From: BM003 sp963783695
GTDB lineage: Bacteria; Pseudomonadota; Gammaproteobacteria; Steroidobacterales; BM003
Assembly: GCA_963783695.1 (NCBI GenBank)
Contig: CAWAOM010000001.1
Location: 868,001-932,000, forward strand
Direction: 5' to 3'
DNA length: 64,000 bases
Shown: positions 25,573 through 33,549 of the stretch, one piece after another
Layout of the letters: every line of letters starts with the position of its first letter
Position numbering within the stretch: the first letter of the stretch is position 1
The notes under the pieces: model-generated
What the model was told of the DNA's origin: nothing
Database searches by the model: none
Seen by the model: only the letters and a program-made list of their open reading frames with translations
Program-made: the position numbers and the translations under genes

Positions 25573-26400
25573 GTGCTAAAGCCGAAATTGTTCAGGGCAC
25601 GCCAGTTGCTGGGGAAGTACCGCATTCAGAAAAGAATCGCGAACGGGCCGCTTGCCGCTGTGTACCAGGCGTTCGACACGATACTGTGCCGGAGAGTAGC
25701 GTTAAAAATACCTCATGCGGGTCTGGATCCGGCGGTACTCGAGGACTTTCGCAAGGAAGCGAGACTGGCTGTACGCCTCGAACATCCCAACATCCTGCCC
25801 GTATTCAATGCAAGCTTCATTGATAACCGTTTCGTCATCGTTACGCCGCTCGGCCTGCGCACACTGGCTGATCGCCTGGAGCGGCGAATGGCAACGCAAA
25901 CCGGTATCCGGCTTGCAGGCCAGGCGCTCTCGGCAGTGGCATTTGCCCATAGCAAACGTGTAGTCCACTGCGATATCAAACCCGAGAATTTCATTTTGTT
26001 TCCGGATAACCGGATGCGCCTTGGGGACTTTGCGTTTGCCAAGCGTTGTATCCGTACGATCAAGGCCTCGGGGTCAGGGACGCTCGGTTACATCGCTCCC
26101 GAACAGGCAATGGGGCGTCCGATGCTGCAATCCGACGTATTTTCGCTGGGCCTCGTTCTGTACCGCATGTTTGCCGGGACCCTGCCGGAATGGCCATACG
26201 GCTGGCCACCACCCGGTCTCAAACGCCTCGAAACCCGTCTCCCCGGGGAAATGGTTGCGATCATTCGTCGCGCTCTGAAGGTGAAGCCGACTCAGCGTTT
26301 CCGTGACGCGATTGCGATGGAGAAGGCGTTTATCGACGCCGCCGACAAGATTATTGTGGCAACACCCGGGCGTCGCAGCAGCGCGCGGAGAAAACGATGA
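25573..26400 (+). CDS. Hanks-type Ser/Thr protein kinase
   Basis: A 275-residue soluble kinase domain starting at GTG 25573. The catalytic residues are present: Lys45 in RRVALKIP, HCDIKPEN (132-139, Asp134), and Asp152 in GDFAFAKR, where DFG has become DFA. The activation-segment end reads GTLGYIAPEQ (169-178). The glycine loop is weak (ANGPLAAV in place of GxGxxG). There is no transmembrane or PASTA extension. Its stop overlaps the phosphatase start in ATGA, giving a coupled kinase/phosphatase pair. Likely active, although the altered loop leaves some doubt. Confidence 0.88.
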   Translation: MLKPKLFRARQLLGKYRIQKRIANGPLAAVYQAFDTILCRRVALKIPHAGLDPAVLEDFRKEARLAVRLEHPNILPVFNASFIDNRFVIVTPLGLRTLADRLERRMATQTGIRLAGQALSAVAFAHSKRVVHCDIKPENFILFPDNRMRLGDFAFAKRCIRTIKASGSGTLGYIAPEQAMGRPMLQSDVFSLGLVLYRMFAGTLPEWPYGWPPPGLKRLETRLPGEMVAIIRRALKVKPTQRFRDAIAMEKAFIDAADKIIVATPGRRSSARRKR

Positions 26401-27251
26401 GCACACAGGAGTCAGGGAAGATCCTGATGCTGACCGGCGACGGCGCTAAAGTACAACAGACCTTGTCGTGTCCTTCTTTCGATATTGTCGCCATCAGTAT
26501 GCGCAGCCCGGTCAAGGCCACTGCCAACGAGGACTCGGCCCTGGCAATGCCGTATGGCGACAACGCAGTCGTGGTCGCGGTTGCCGATGGCGCAGGTGGC
26601 CTGCCGGCGGGACAACGCGCATCCAACACGGCCATTGCCGCATTGCGTGACTCCCTGGCAAAAGCGACACGCGAAGATGTCATGTTACGTACCGCTGTTC
26701 TCAACGGTATCGAGGCGGCCAATGAGGCCGTGATGGCGCTGAGCAATGGTTCAGCAACGACTCTGACGGTCGTCGGCATCGATGAGAGTTTCGCGCGCAG
26801 CTTCCACGTCGGCGACTCGTCCGCACTGCTGATTGGTCAACGCGGCAAACTCAGGTTTCAGACCATCGCCCATTCGCCTACCGGTTTCGCGCTGGAAGCC
26901 GGATTCCTCGAGGAAAGCGAGGCACTGTTTCATTGCGAGCGGCATATCGTCTCGAATTTTATCGGCAACAGCGAAATGCGCATTGATGTCGGCGCATCGT
27001 TTCGCTTCGCAAAATTCGACACTCTGGTGCTGGCGAGCGACGGCCTGACCGACAACATCAGAGTCGATGAGATAATAGAGGCCGTACGCAAAGGGCCCAT
27101 CAACAAAGCACTTGCGCGATTGACCCGCGCCGCCCAGCAGCGAATGCTCGGGGCCGATGCCGGGCAGCCATGCAAGCCGGATGATTTTACTGTCCTGCTA
27201 ATCCGGCGCCGGCGCAATGTCACAAGAGGGACGCCCGCTACAGACGATTAG
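26397..27251 (+). CDS. PP2C-family protein phosphatase
   Basis: A 284-residue PPM phosphatase. The metal-binding motifs are recognisable: NEDS (44-47), VADGAGG (62-68), FHVGDSSALLI, LASDGLTDN and the C-terminal KPDDFTVLLI. It has an approximately 25-residue N-terminal extension and no membrane segment. It overlaps the upstream kinase by four bases, so the pair probably sets the phosphorylation state of shared targets. FHA-like domains encoded 4-13 kb upstream are possible readers. The stop codon interlocks with that of the convergent gene at 27248. Confidence 0.88.
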   Translation: MSTQESGKILMLTGDGAKVQQTLSCPSFDIVAISMRSPVKATANEDSALAMPYGDNAVVVAVADGAGGLPAGQRASNTAIAALRDSLAKATREDVMLRTAVLNGIEAANEAVMALSNGSATTLTVVGIDESFARSFHVGDSSALLIGQRGKLRFQTIAHSPTGFALEAGFLEESEALFHCERHIVSNFIGNSEMRIDVGASFRFAKFDTLVLASDGLTDNIRVDEIIEAVRKGPINKALARLTRAAQQRMLGADAGQPCKPDDFTVLLIRRRRNVTRGTPATDD

Positions 27252-27949
27252 TCGAGCCGGACAACAATTTGTCCCACATTGACGCGAACATCAATATCGT
27301 CGTTACCGTCGCCGGACCAGTGCAGACGGCTGCCGACAAACATCGACCGCTCCGGGTCGATGTCATCGCCGTCGACACGAAGTGATACTTCACCGATATT
27401 GGAATCAAGATCGACATCGCCGACACTGCGGGCAGCATGAAGCACTGACACCTCTCCAACCGATGTTTTCAGACGCACTGACCCGCGCGGAACATCGATC
27501 TGGATTTCACCGACACCCAACGTTGCATCGATACCGCCCTCGAGCCCGCTGATATCTAATCTGCCGACGCCCATCTCCACGCTTGCCGCAACGGCTCCTG
27601 GAGCTACCACACGCCATTTTTGCTGAATGTCCGGCTCGTCATCGGTGCCGCCCGGCTGGTCAGGAAACACAACCTCGAGTTGAATTCGGCCGTTGCGCCG
27701 TGAAACCGCCAGTTCAGCATCATCTATCAGGGCGTCGACATCGGAGTCAGCGTCGCCCGTTGGCAGCAGCTCTACCTCAACCCGGATAGTGTCCTCGCTG
27801 CCAGCCTGCATACGGACTTCTCCCACCGCTACCGCTATCGCCAGAGTCTCGAGATCTGCGGCCGCATAACTCGCCTCGAGATCGCGCGCCTCGGCAATGG
27901 CCAAAGTGGCCAGCGCCAAAATCATGCCAGCAGCGACTCTTCGCAACAT
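27248..27949 (-). CDS. Secreted beta-repeat protein (DUF4097-like)
   Basis: ATG 27949 gives a 233-residue protein with a signal peptide (MLRRVAAGMILALATLAIAEA). The mature part is repeated short beta strands of the type VGEVRMQAG, VGRLDISGL, VGEIQIDVP, VGEVSVLHA, IGEVSLRVD, VGQIVVRLD, as in bacterial adhesin/DUF4097-type right-handed beta-helical proteins. This suggests an exported structural or surface-associated role. Longer in-frame starts exist but lack a leader. The gene ends convergently with the phosphatase; the two stop codons share two bases. Confidence 0.65.
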   Translation of the reverse strand: MLRRVAAGMILALATLAIAEARDLEASYAAADLETLAIAVAVGEVRMQAGSEDTIRVEVELLPTGDADSDVDALIDDAELAVSRRNGRIQLEVVFPDQPGGTDDEPDIQQKWRVVAPGAVAASVEMGVGRLDISGLEGGIDATLGVGEIQIDVPRGSVRLKTSVGEVSVLHAARSVGDVDLDSNIGEVSLRVDGDDIDPERSMFVGSRLHWSGDGNDDIDVRVNVGQIVVRLD

Positions 27950-28027
27950 CGTTTTTCTCCCGGTGGTTCTGCTACGAGATTGGACGCCGCCGCGCGGGAA
28001 ATGGTTTAAACGCCCGCCGTTGAGCAA

Positions 28028-28154
28028 CTGCCTACTGGCACTGGCGGCGGCTTTCAGACGATATTGGCAACGGCAGGCATTACGAAAAAAATTATAATTT
28101 TTTTATTTCTAAAACATACATTTAAAGAATTTTTCTATCAATTAACTTTAATTT
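28028..28154. promoter_or_regulatory. AT-rich intergenic island
   Basis: Bases 28081-28157 are strongly AT-rich (runs such as AAAAAAATTATAATTTTTTT) within GC-rich surroundings. They lie between two minus-strand genes, so they could hold the 3' end of the upstream unit and the promoter of the 27248-27949 gene. The A/T runs around ATTATAAT could act as a U-rich terminator tail or a binding site for a nucleoid protein. It shares TAAAACATAYATTT (28110-28123) with 4249-4262. Confidence 0.4.
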
Positions 28155-28439
28155 TCAACCGGGTACGCCACCCGCCTCTTCTATCGCTTCGCGAAAGTGC
28201 GCAACGATGAGATGGTGCGGAATCAGGAAGGGCTTATCGGTAATTCGAATTTCGAGCATTTCCCGCTCACTGTCCCAGGCATATTCGCCAGCCACGCCGA
28301 ATGCACTGAGCTGGCCATGCGCCGTGTCGTCAACCGATACACCGTGGGTATGGAGCTTTTTGCGGAGGCGCGCAAAAACATCGGGCGAAATCCCCGCATA
28401 GACCATTGATTCGCTGGACTCCCGCTTATCGAAAAACAT
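28155..28439 (-). CDS. Conserved-looking small protein, unknown
   Basis: A 94-residue soluble protein with mixed alpha/beta composition and no signal or membrane segment. It contains the segments RLRKKLHTHGVSVDD, EMLEIRITDKPFLIPHHLIVAHFREAIEEAGG. The C-terminal helix is amphipathic. Codon use fits the neighbours. I do not recognise the family and the context (glyoxalase upstream on the same strand, AT-rich gap downstream) does not define a role. Confidence 0.6.
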   Translation of the reverse strand: MFFDKRESSESMVYAGISPDVFARLRKKLHTHGVSVDDTAHGQLSAFGVAGEYAWDSEREMLEIRITDKPFLIPHHLIVAHFREAIEEAGGVPG

Positions 28440-28562
28440 AATCGCCTTCCACTTCCGTTACAGGTGAATTGTTCCTGCCGTAGCGTCTCACCAGGTCCAC
28501 GGCTCTGCGAAGAGTATAGTCAGTCGCGCATCGTCGGCAACGCTGCTCCGTTCATTTCACGC

Positions 28563-28985
28563 CTACCACGTGCCGGCGTTCGGCATCGAAGACCACGGTT
28601 CCTGCGGCGGCAACGGCTTGCCGGCCTGCAGCAGCTCTATGGATATACCATCCGGCGACCTGACAAAAGCCATATGGCCGTCGCGCGGCGGTCGGTTTAT
28701 CGTCACGCCCGCATCCATTAGCTTCCGGCACAGCCCGTAGATGTCATCGACGCGATAGGCAAGATGACCAAAATTTCGTCCTGAGTCGTATTCCTGTGGA
28801 TCCCAGTTGTACGTCAGCTCAACCTGCGCCTCGCTGTCACCGGGAGCAGCGAGAAATACGAGAGTAAAACGGCCTGACTCAACCTCGACCCGGCGCAACT
28901 CTTCCAGTCCCAGCTGATTGCAGTAGAAATCGATCGAAGCGTCCAGATCCGTCACGCGGACCATCGTATGAAGATATTTCATCAA
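28563..28985 (-). CDS. Lactoylglutathione lyase-like VOC protein
   Basis: A 140-residue glyoxalase I/VOC-fold protein. The four metal ligands expected for GloA are in place: His6, Glu56, His74 and Glu117 (in GISIELLQ). GloA converts the methylglyoxal-glutathione hemithioacetal to S-lactoylglutathione. Two adjacent ATG codons offer starts; GGGAGA upstream suits either. It precedes nothing obviously linked, but the ChaC-type protein at 29929 also concerns glutathione. A related VOC dioxygenase is less likely given the ligand spacing. Confidence 0.82.
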   Translation of the reverse strand: MMKYLHTMVRVTDLDASIDFYCNQLGLEELRRVEVESGRFTLVFLAAPGDSEAQVELTYNWDPQEYDSGRNFGHLAYRVDDIYGLCRKLMDAGVTINRPPRDGHMAFVRSPDGISIELLQAGKPLPPQEPWSSMPNAGTW

Positions 28986-29009
28986 CTGTCTCCCTGGCAG
29001 TTTCTTCCA

Positions 29010-29900
29010 TCAGGTTGGGTTGCCGGCACGTAAAGCTGCGATCCGCTCGGCGATCGGCGGATGGGACAAAAACAACCGCGACAGCCCGCCGGCTGCCCGT
29101 CCGGAGATACCCATGGCCTCAATCTCCTCCGGCAGGTGAGCCTTGTCCGCGCCGCCGCCGAGGCGCTGTAACGCAGCAACCATATTGTCGCGCCCGGCAA
29201 GTCTGGCTCCTCCCGCGTCCGCGCGATACTCGCGCTGGCGCGAGAACCACATAACAATCGTTGTGGCCAGAATCCCGAGCACGAGTTGCGCAACCAGCGC
29301 GCTTATCCAGTAGCCTGGCCCAAGACCGCGTTCATTGCGGAACACGACCCGGTCGACAACAAAACCGACTACCCGGGACAGAAAGATGACAAATGTATTG
29401 ACCACGCCCTGAATCAAGGTGAGCGTCACCATATCGCCATTAGCGATGTGCGTTACTTCATGCGCGAGAACCGCCTCAACTTCGTTCTGACGCATGCTGC
29501 CGAGCAGTCCCGTACTGACCGCAACCAGGGCCGAGTCACGCCTCGCCCCGGTTGCAAAAGCATTGGGCTGCGGCGAATCGAAGACCGCGACATCGGGCAT
29601 CCCAATACCGGCCTCGCTGGCCTGACGCCGGACCGTGTCGACCAGCCAGCGCTCGGCGTCATTGCCGGGATTCTCGATGATCCTCGCCCCGGTGCTGCGC
29701 AATGCCATCCATTTGGAAATTGCCAGGGAGATAAATGAACCGGTGAAACCGATAACCGCCGAATAGACAAGCAATGCTGTCGGATCCAGGTTGACTCCCT
29801 GCTCATCGAGGATGCTTTCAAGGCCGAGCAGCCTCATCACCACACTCAGCACCAAAAGCACGGCAACGTTCGTGCCGATGAACAACAGCACTCTCTTCAT
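29010..29900 (-). CDS. htpX: Membrane metalloprotease HtpX
   Basis: A 296-residue M48B protease of the usual HtpX length. There are two N-terminal membrane helices (about 4-23 and 42-62), then NAFATGARRDSALVAVSTGLL, the zinc site HEVTHIANGD (HEVTH 147-151), two further hydrophobic segments (about 160-215) and EYRADAGGARLAG with the third ligand. HtpX degrades damaged inner-membrane proteins together with FtsH. It is spaced 24 bases from the downstream glyoxalase gene. Confidence 0.95.
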   Translation of the reverse strand: MKRVLLFIGTNVAVLLVLSVVMRLLGLESILDEQGVNLDPTALLVYSAVIGFTGSFISLAISKWMALRSTGARIIENPGNDAERWLVDTVRRQASEAGIGMPDVAVFDSPQPNAFATGARRDSALVAVSTGLLGSMRQNEVEAVLAHEVTHIANGDMVTLTLIQGVVNTFVIFLSRVVGFVVDRVVFRNERGLGPGYWISALVAQLVLGILATTIVMWFSRQREYRADAGGARLAGRDNMVAALQRLGGGADKAHLPEEIEAMGISGRAAGGLSRLFLSHPPIAERIAALRAGNPT

Positions 29901-29928
29901 GGGGTATCTCCGTCAAACAGAGCTAGAT

Positions 29929-30477
29929 TCATAGGGTCGAACCATGGCGATTCAAGGCACGACCCACGATTCTCGCAAGACCTTGCACATGTGCATCAAC
30001 GGCACCCAGCCCGGTCAGCGCCTCGTCGAGCCGCATAACGTAATCGACATTCGTACCACTGGGTCCGGCAGCCACGCAAACCTGGCGCGCAATCTCCACC
30101 AGAGGCGCGGGGCCAAGGTCGTCGGGGTTTCCGGCCGGAGCGACATAAAACAGCCCGGGGATTCGGCTGCCATCAGAACAGCGCAGCCAGTCCTCATAGC
30201 GCTGATAGCCCGCTTTCTCGCGAAAATCAAGTTGCGCCAGCACGCGCTCGCCGCGATCTCCCTGCACACGGTAGGCCATGCCCCAGCACGCAGCACCCGG
30301 TCTTCGGCGCAAAGTCACTACCCTGCCAGGTTCTTCAGGTACACCGCGGTGATCAGGCGACGCCTGCCAGAAACGCCGCATCCAGCCCCGCAACAGGGCC
30401 GGCCGTCGCTCCGCATAGGCAAATTCCGGCCGCCAGATCAATGACCCGTATCCGAAGATCCAACGTGCGGTGGTCAT
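29929..30477 (-). CDS. Glutathione-specific gamma-glutamylcyclotransferase, ChaC-type
   Basis: Starting at ATG 30477 gives 182 residues, supported by GGAGGAGC directly upstream (complement of 30482-30488); a longer start at 30504 would add only arginine-rich sequence. The N-terminus carries WIFGYGSLIWRPEF, the substrate-binding YGSL loop of ChaC/GGCT proteins. The catalytic acid is in LDFREKAGY. ChaC cleaves glutathione to 5-oxoproline and Cys-Gly. It is divergent from the surface-protein gene at 30568. Confidence 0.9.
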   Translation of the reverse strand: MTTARWIFGYGSLIWRPEFAYAERRPALLRGWMRRFWQASPDHRGVPEEPGRVVTLRRRPGAACWGMAYRVQGDRGERVLAQLDFREKAGYQRYEDWLRCSDGSRIPGLFYVAPAGNPDDLGPAPLVEIARQVCVAAGPSGTNVDYVMRLDEALTGLGAVDAHVQGLARIVGRALNRHGSTL

Positions 30478-30567
30478 TGCGCTCCTCCGTCTACGTTCAG
30501 CCACTATTCAGGCGTGCGCCGCTCTAATCGCATCCAGACACTAGAGCAAAAAGCACGGGAGATCATC

Positions 30568-31284
30568 ATGCGATTCACCAGGCCCGCCCACTGGATGCTA
30601 CTGTCCATCCTGATGTTCGGAGTCACAGGCGCTGCGGATGCAGTACGCACGGCCACCGCGCCTGACCTGGCTGACACGGCGCAAACCAGGACCAGCCGCA
30701 GCCATGCCTTCGCGACGGCAGACCACGGCGCCATTGTTATGTCTGGCTCGATGCCAACGGCCCGGACCCACAAGTTGTTTGACGTGTTCATTTACGCAGC
30801 CGACGTGCAACTGCTCTACGACGACGACGGCGACGGCTTCTTCCATGGCCTCGAGGTGAACTTCGACGCCGACACCACTGACTTCGCCTCCACGCTTTAC
30901 GCGCGTCTGTACCTGCGTCAGCACGAGGAGCCGTGGTCGCTGTATTTTCAGACTCCCGCATTCACGGTATTCGGCACCTCTCCCGATGACGACTATTTCG
31001 TTGCAACCGAACTCCTGAGTGGCTACCAGCGCGGTCAGTACGACCTGATGATCGAACTGCATGATGCAACCAGCCACGCACCAGTGTCGCAATTCGGACC
31101 GCGCGACAACGCAGCCTTCACTCAGCTCCCGCTCGAGGATATGGAGCTCGACCGGCGGGCGACCGCGGGCGACGCAATCAGTTACTCCGGCGGCGGCGGT
31201 GCTCTGGGTCTGCTGGGCCTCGCGGTGCTATGCTTGGCAGGTCTTCGCCAGCGACGGACTATCCGAGAACTCCAAGATGAGTAA
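30568..31284 (+). CDS. Exported protein with GlyGly-CTERM-like sorting tail
   Basis: ATG 30568 gives 238 residues beginning with a signal peptide (MRFTRPAHWMLLSILMFGVTGAADA). The central domain (KLFDVFIYAADVQLLYDDDGDGFFHGLEV..., LYARLYLRQHEEPW, YFVATELLSGYQRGQYDLMIEL) resembles choice-of-anchor H-type proteins and includes an Asp-rich DDDGDGF loop that could bind calcium. The tail SGGGGALGLLGLAVLCLAGLRQRR is glycine-rich, then hydrophobic, then basic: a GlyGly-CTERM-like signal cut by rhombosortase and linked to the surface. The stop overlaps the EF-hand gene start. Confidence 0.75.
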   Translation: MRFTRPAHWMLLSILMFGVTGAADAVRTATAPDLADTAQTRTSRSHAFATADHGAIVMSGSMPTARTHKLFDVFIYAADVQLLYDDDGDGFFHGLEVNFDADTTDFASTLYARLYLRQHEEPWSLYFQTPAFTVFGTSPDDDYFVATELLSGYQRGQYDLMIELHDATSHAPVSQFGPRDNAAFTQLPLEDMELDRRATAGDAISYSGGGGALGLLGLAVLCLAGLRQRRTIRELQDE

Positions 31285-31498
31285 CGACAACGATATTGCA
31301 GGTCTGCAACGCGAATTTGCCCGGTTCGACCGTGACGGAAACGGCCGTTTGGAGTACGTCGAGTTCGTCGACTTACTCGGCGCCGTGGGACCCCGTCCCA
31401 GCGAAGAGGAAGCGCAGCTGGCGTTTTCGATTATCGATTCCGATCACACGGGATACGTCGAATTCGAGGAGTTCGTGCACTGGTGGCTTGATCACTGA
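31277..31498 (+). CDS. EF-hand calcium-binding small protein
   Basis: A 73-residue protein starting at ATG 31277, overlapping the preceding gene by eight bases. It carries two EF-hand loops: DRDGNGRLEYVEF (about 19-31) and DSDHTGYVEFEEF (about 55-67), each preceded and followed by helices, as in a calmodulin-like pair. No signal peptide is seen, so it should be cytoplasmic. Co-translation with the calcium-loop-bearing surface protein is notable. Its 3' end overlaps the end of the AI-2E family gene on the other strand by seven bases. Confidence 0.85.
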   Translation: MSNDNDIAGLQREFARFDRDGNGRLEYVEFVDLLGAVGPRPSEEEAQLAFSIIDSDHTGYVEFEEFVHWWLDH

Positions 31499-32580
31499 TC
31501 GTCGTCCGCCGCGGCCAGCAGCTCGGGTTCCGCGGCGGCGGTCCGTGGCCAGACCCGCAGTATCGCCTGAATAACCGTTGCCAGCGGAATAGCGAAGAAC
31601 ACGCCCCAGAAACCCCACAGGCCGCCGAAGAATAAAATTGCAACGATAATCGCAACCGGATGCAGATCCACGGCCTCGCTGAACAACAGAGGCGCGAGCA
31701 AATTGCCGTCGAGAGCCTGGATCACCAGATAGGCCGCGACCACCCAGTAGAAATCCGGGGTCAGCCCCCATTGAAATAACGCCACAAGCGCGACCGGTAC
31801 TGTCACCAACGCCGCTCCGATATAGGGAATCAGCACAGACACGCCGGTCAGCGCTGCCAGAAGAAGCGCGTACTCGAGGTCGAGCAGTGAGAATGTCGCA
31901 TACGCAAATGACGCGACGATGATGATCTCCCAGAACTTGCCGCGTACATAATTGGCAATCTGCACGTCCACTTCGTGCCAGACCGTGCGGCTCAGATGGC
32001 GGTCTTCGGGCAGGAATCGGCCAAACCAATCGACGATGCGCCGCCTGTCCTTGATCATGAAATAGACCATCAGCGGCACCAGGAAAAAGTACACGACGAC
32101 GGTTACGAGCGTCACCAGCGACGAGAGAGAGTAGGACAAGAGCGTCTGGCCAACCCCCAGAATTTCGTTTCTGATTGCGACGATGAAATCGCTGATCTGT
32201 TGCTCCGTGAAGACACTCGGATACTCATTGGGTAAGCGCAACAGCAGATCACGCGCCCGCGACATCATCGACGGAATTTGCTGCACCAGCTGGGTTAGCT
32301 GGCCGACCAGCAGCGGCATCAGTCCGAATACCGCCAAAGACACCGTAGCTATGAATGTGACAAAAACCACATGCACCGCGACGAGATGTGGCAGGCCGAT
32401 ATTCTCCAGCCGGTTTACCAGGCCTTGAAGAAGATAAGCGATGACCGTTGCGGCAAGCACCGGCGCAAGGCTGTCCCCTGCCAGGTAAAGCGTCAGCACG
32501 ACCGCGGCAAGTATGAGGATCAGCACGACGAGTTGCGGATTCGCAAATTGTCGGCGCAGCCAATCGGTAATGATGTTCAT
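31492..32580 (-). CDS. AI-2E family transporter (PerM-like)
   Basis: A 362-residue inner-membrane protein. Paired hydrophobic segments at the N-terminus (about 15-70) are followed by an amphipathic region, then the cluster MVYFMIKDRRRIVDWFGRFLPEDR and the family's conserved ALLAALTGVSVLIPYIGAALVTVP, and a late DGNLLAPLLFSEAVDLHPVAIIVAILFFGGLWGFWGV. This matches the AI-2E/PerM family (seven to eight helices). Substrates vary among members (autoinducer-2 export, Na+/H+ exchange), so no specific role is assigned. Confidence 0.9.
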   Translation of the reverse strand: MNIITDWLRRQFANPQLVVLILILAAVVLTLYLAGDSLAPVLAATVIAYLLQGLVNRLENIGLPHLVAVHVVFVTFIATVSLAVFGLMPLLVGQLTQLVQQIPSMMSRARDLLLRLPNEYPSVFTEQQISDFIVAIRNEILGVGQTLLSYSLSSLVTLVTVVVYFFLVPLMVYFMIKDRRRIVDWFGRFLPEDRHLSRTVWHEVDVQIANYVRGKFWEIIIVASFAYATFSLLDLEYALLLAALTGVSVLIPYIGAALVTVPVALVALFQWGLTPDFYWVVAAYLVIQALDGNLLAPLLFSEAVDLHPVAIIVAILFFGGLWGFWGVFFAIPLATVIQAILRVWPRTAAAEPELLAAADDDQ

Positions 32581-32698
32581 CGGGGTCCGGTTAAGGGCGG
32601 CAGTGGGCTCCGTTGGAGCGGAAGCATAGCACGCAGTTCTTGCCAGGCGGACGCGTGTGGTTTAGGTTCGCCGAAGTTGAATAACCGGGAAGCATCAG

Positions 32699-33010
32699 GT
32701 GGCGACAGAGGAAAGCGAAAAAGAGCCAAATCCGCCTCGCAGTGAAAACAGGCGCGTGCGGCGCGAGCTCGTGCTGCTGGCAGTCGCCCTTTTCCTCGGC
32801 CTGCTCGTTGTGCCGGCGCTGATTCATTTCGTCGGCCTCCAGGTTTTTGCAACCGGCGACGATCCGGAAACGCTTGGCGCTTTCCTTGGTCGCTACTTCG
32901 CCGGTCTCGGCGCAATGAACAAGATAGTCTGGCTGCTCGCCTTCTCGCCCTATCTCCTTTTGTGGTGGTTGCGCCTGGTCCGGTTACCCTTGCGGAAAAA
33001 GGCTGGCTGA
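32699..33010 (+). CDS. Small membrane protein, unknown
   Basis: A 103-residue protein from GTG 32699. The N-terminal 20 residues are charged (EESEKEPNPPRSENRRVRR), then a membrane helix (about 23-44, LVLLAVALFLGLLVVPALIHFV) and a second hydrophobic helix (about 72-95, KIVWLLAFSPYLLLWWL) with a basic end. No family recognised. A CRP-like box lies just after it (33036). Confidence 0.55.
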   Translation: MATEESEKEPNPPRSENRRVRRELVLLAVALFLGLLVVPALIHFVGLQVFATGDDPETLGAFLGRYFAGLGAMNKIVWLLAFSPYLLLWWLRLVRLPLRKKAG

Positions 33011-33035
33011 AACCGGTGTTCCTCCACACTCGTTC

Positions 33036-33051
33036 TGTGATGCCGATCACA
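33036..33051 (+). promoter_or_regulatory. CRP/Vfr-like operator (perfect palindromic core)
   Basis: TGTGATGCCGATCACA, the exact TGTGA-N6-TCACA core. Its centre lies at 33043.5. A -10-like TATTCT at 33073-33078 would put transcription start near 33085, so the box is at about -41.5, the class II CRP activation position. The likely target is the gene at 33157. Confidence 0.65.
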
Positions 33052-33156
33052 ACGCTGCAGAGCGACGCACACTATTCTGACGTTTGACGGGAACTACGAC
33101 CGTAAACAGTTGACCTCGCCGGACCAGTCCGGCCCTTTCAGGAGGTAGCACGAATA

Positions 33157-33396
33157 ATGTGGCTGCTCGGAAAAAAATCCGCGGCAAAAAAGAAGAAGGC
33201 AGCTAAAACGGTTGCCCCTACGCCCGCGGAAAGAGCTTTGCGCCATTCGCGCAAGACCGATACATCCAAGGCGATGCATGTTCTGGAAGATTCAGAACTC
33301 AACATTGCCGCCGAGGACGAATCCGGCTTCGACCCGTATAACTCGGGCGTCTTCGACCGCAGTAAAATCTGGCAGGATAAACGCCACCGCGACTAG
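33157..33396 (+). CDS. Small basic protein, unknown
   Basis: A 79-residue protein with a strong ribosome-binding site (AGGAGG at 33140-33145). The N-terminus (MWLLGKKSAAKKKKAAK) is very basic; the middle and C-terminus are acidic and end in SGVFDRSKIWQDKRHRD. There is no signal or membrane helix. It may bind nucleic acid or lipid, but that is a guess. A CRP-like site at about -41.5 from a predicted start of transcription lies upstream, suggesting catabolite or stationary-phase control. Confidence 0.65.
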   Translation: MWLLGKKSAAKKKKAAKTVAPTPAERALRHSRKTDTSKAMHVLEDSELNIAAEDESGFDPYNSGVFDRSKIWQDKRHRD

Positions 33397-33499
33397 ACGC
33401 TCCTCACAGTCTGCAGCAGAATCACGGCGGTTTGCTACGACACGCACGCGTTTCCCCACTCACTTTATCGCGCCTTCGATGAAGGTGGCAGGCGCAATC

Positions 33500-33515
33500 T
33501 GTGACCTGCGTCACA
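33500..33515 (+). promoter_or_regulatory. Second CRP/Vfr-like operator
   Basis: TGTGACCTGCGTCACA, again an exact TGTGA-N6-TCACA core, 34 bases upstream of the ATG of the secreted-protein gene at 33550. If it activated from -41.5, transcription would begin at the start codon, so it could act from another position or as a repressor site. Confidence 0.6.
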
Positions 33516-33549
33516 GAGATGCTGCAGTGCTCAAACACACAATCGAGCT

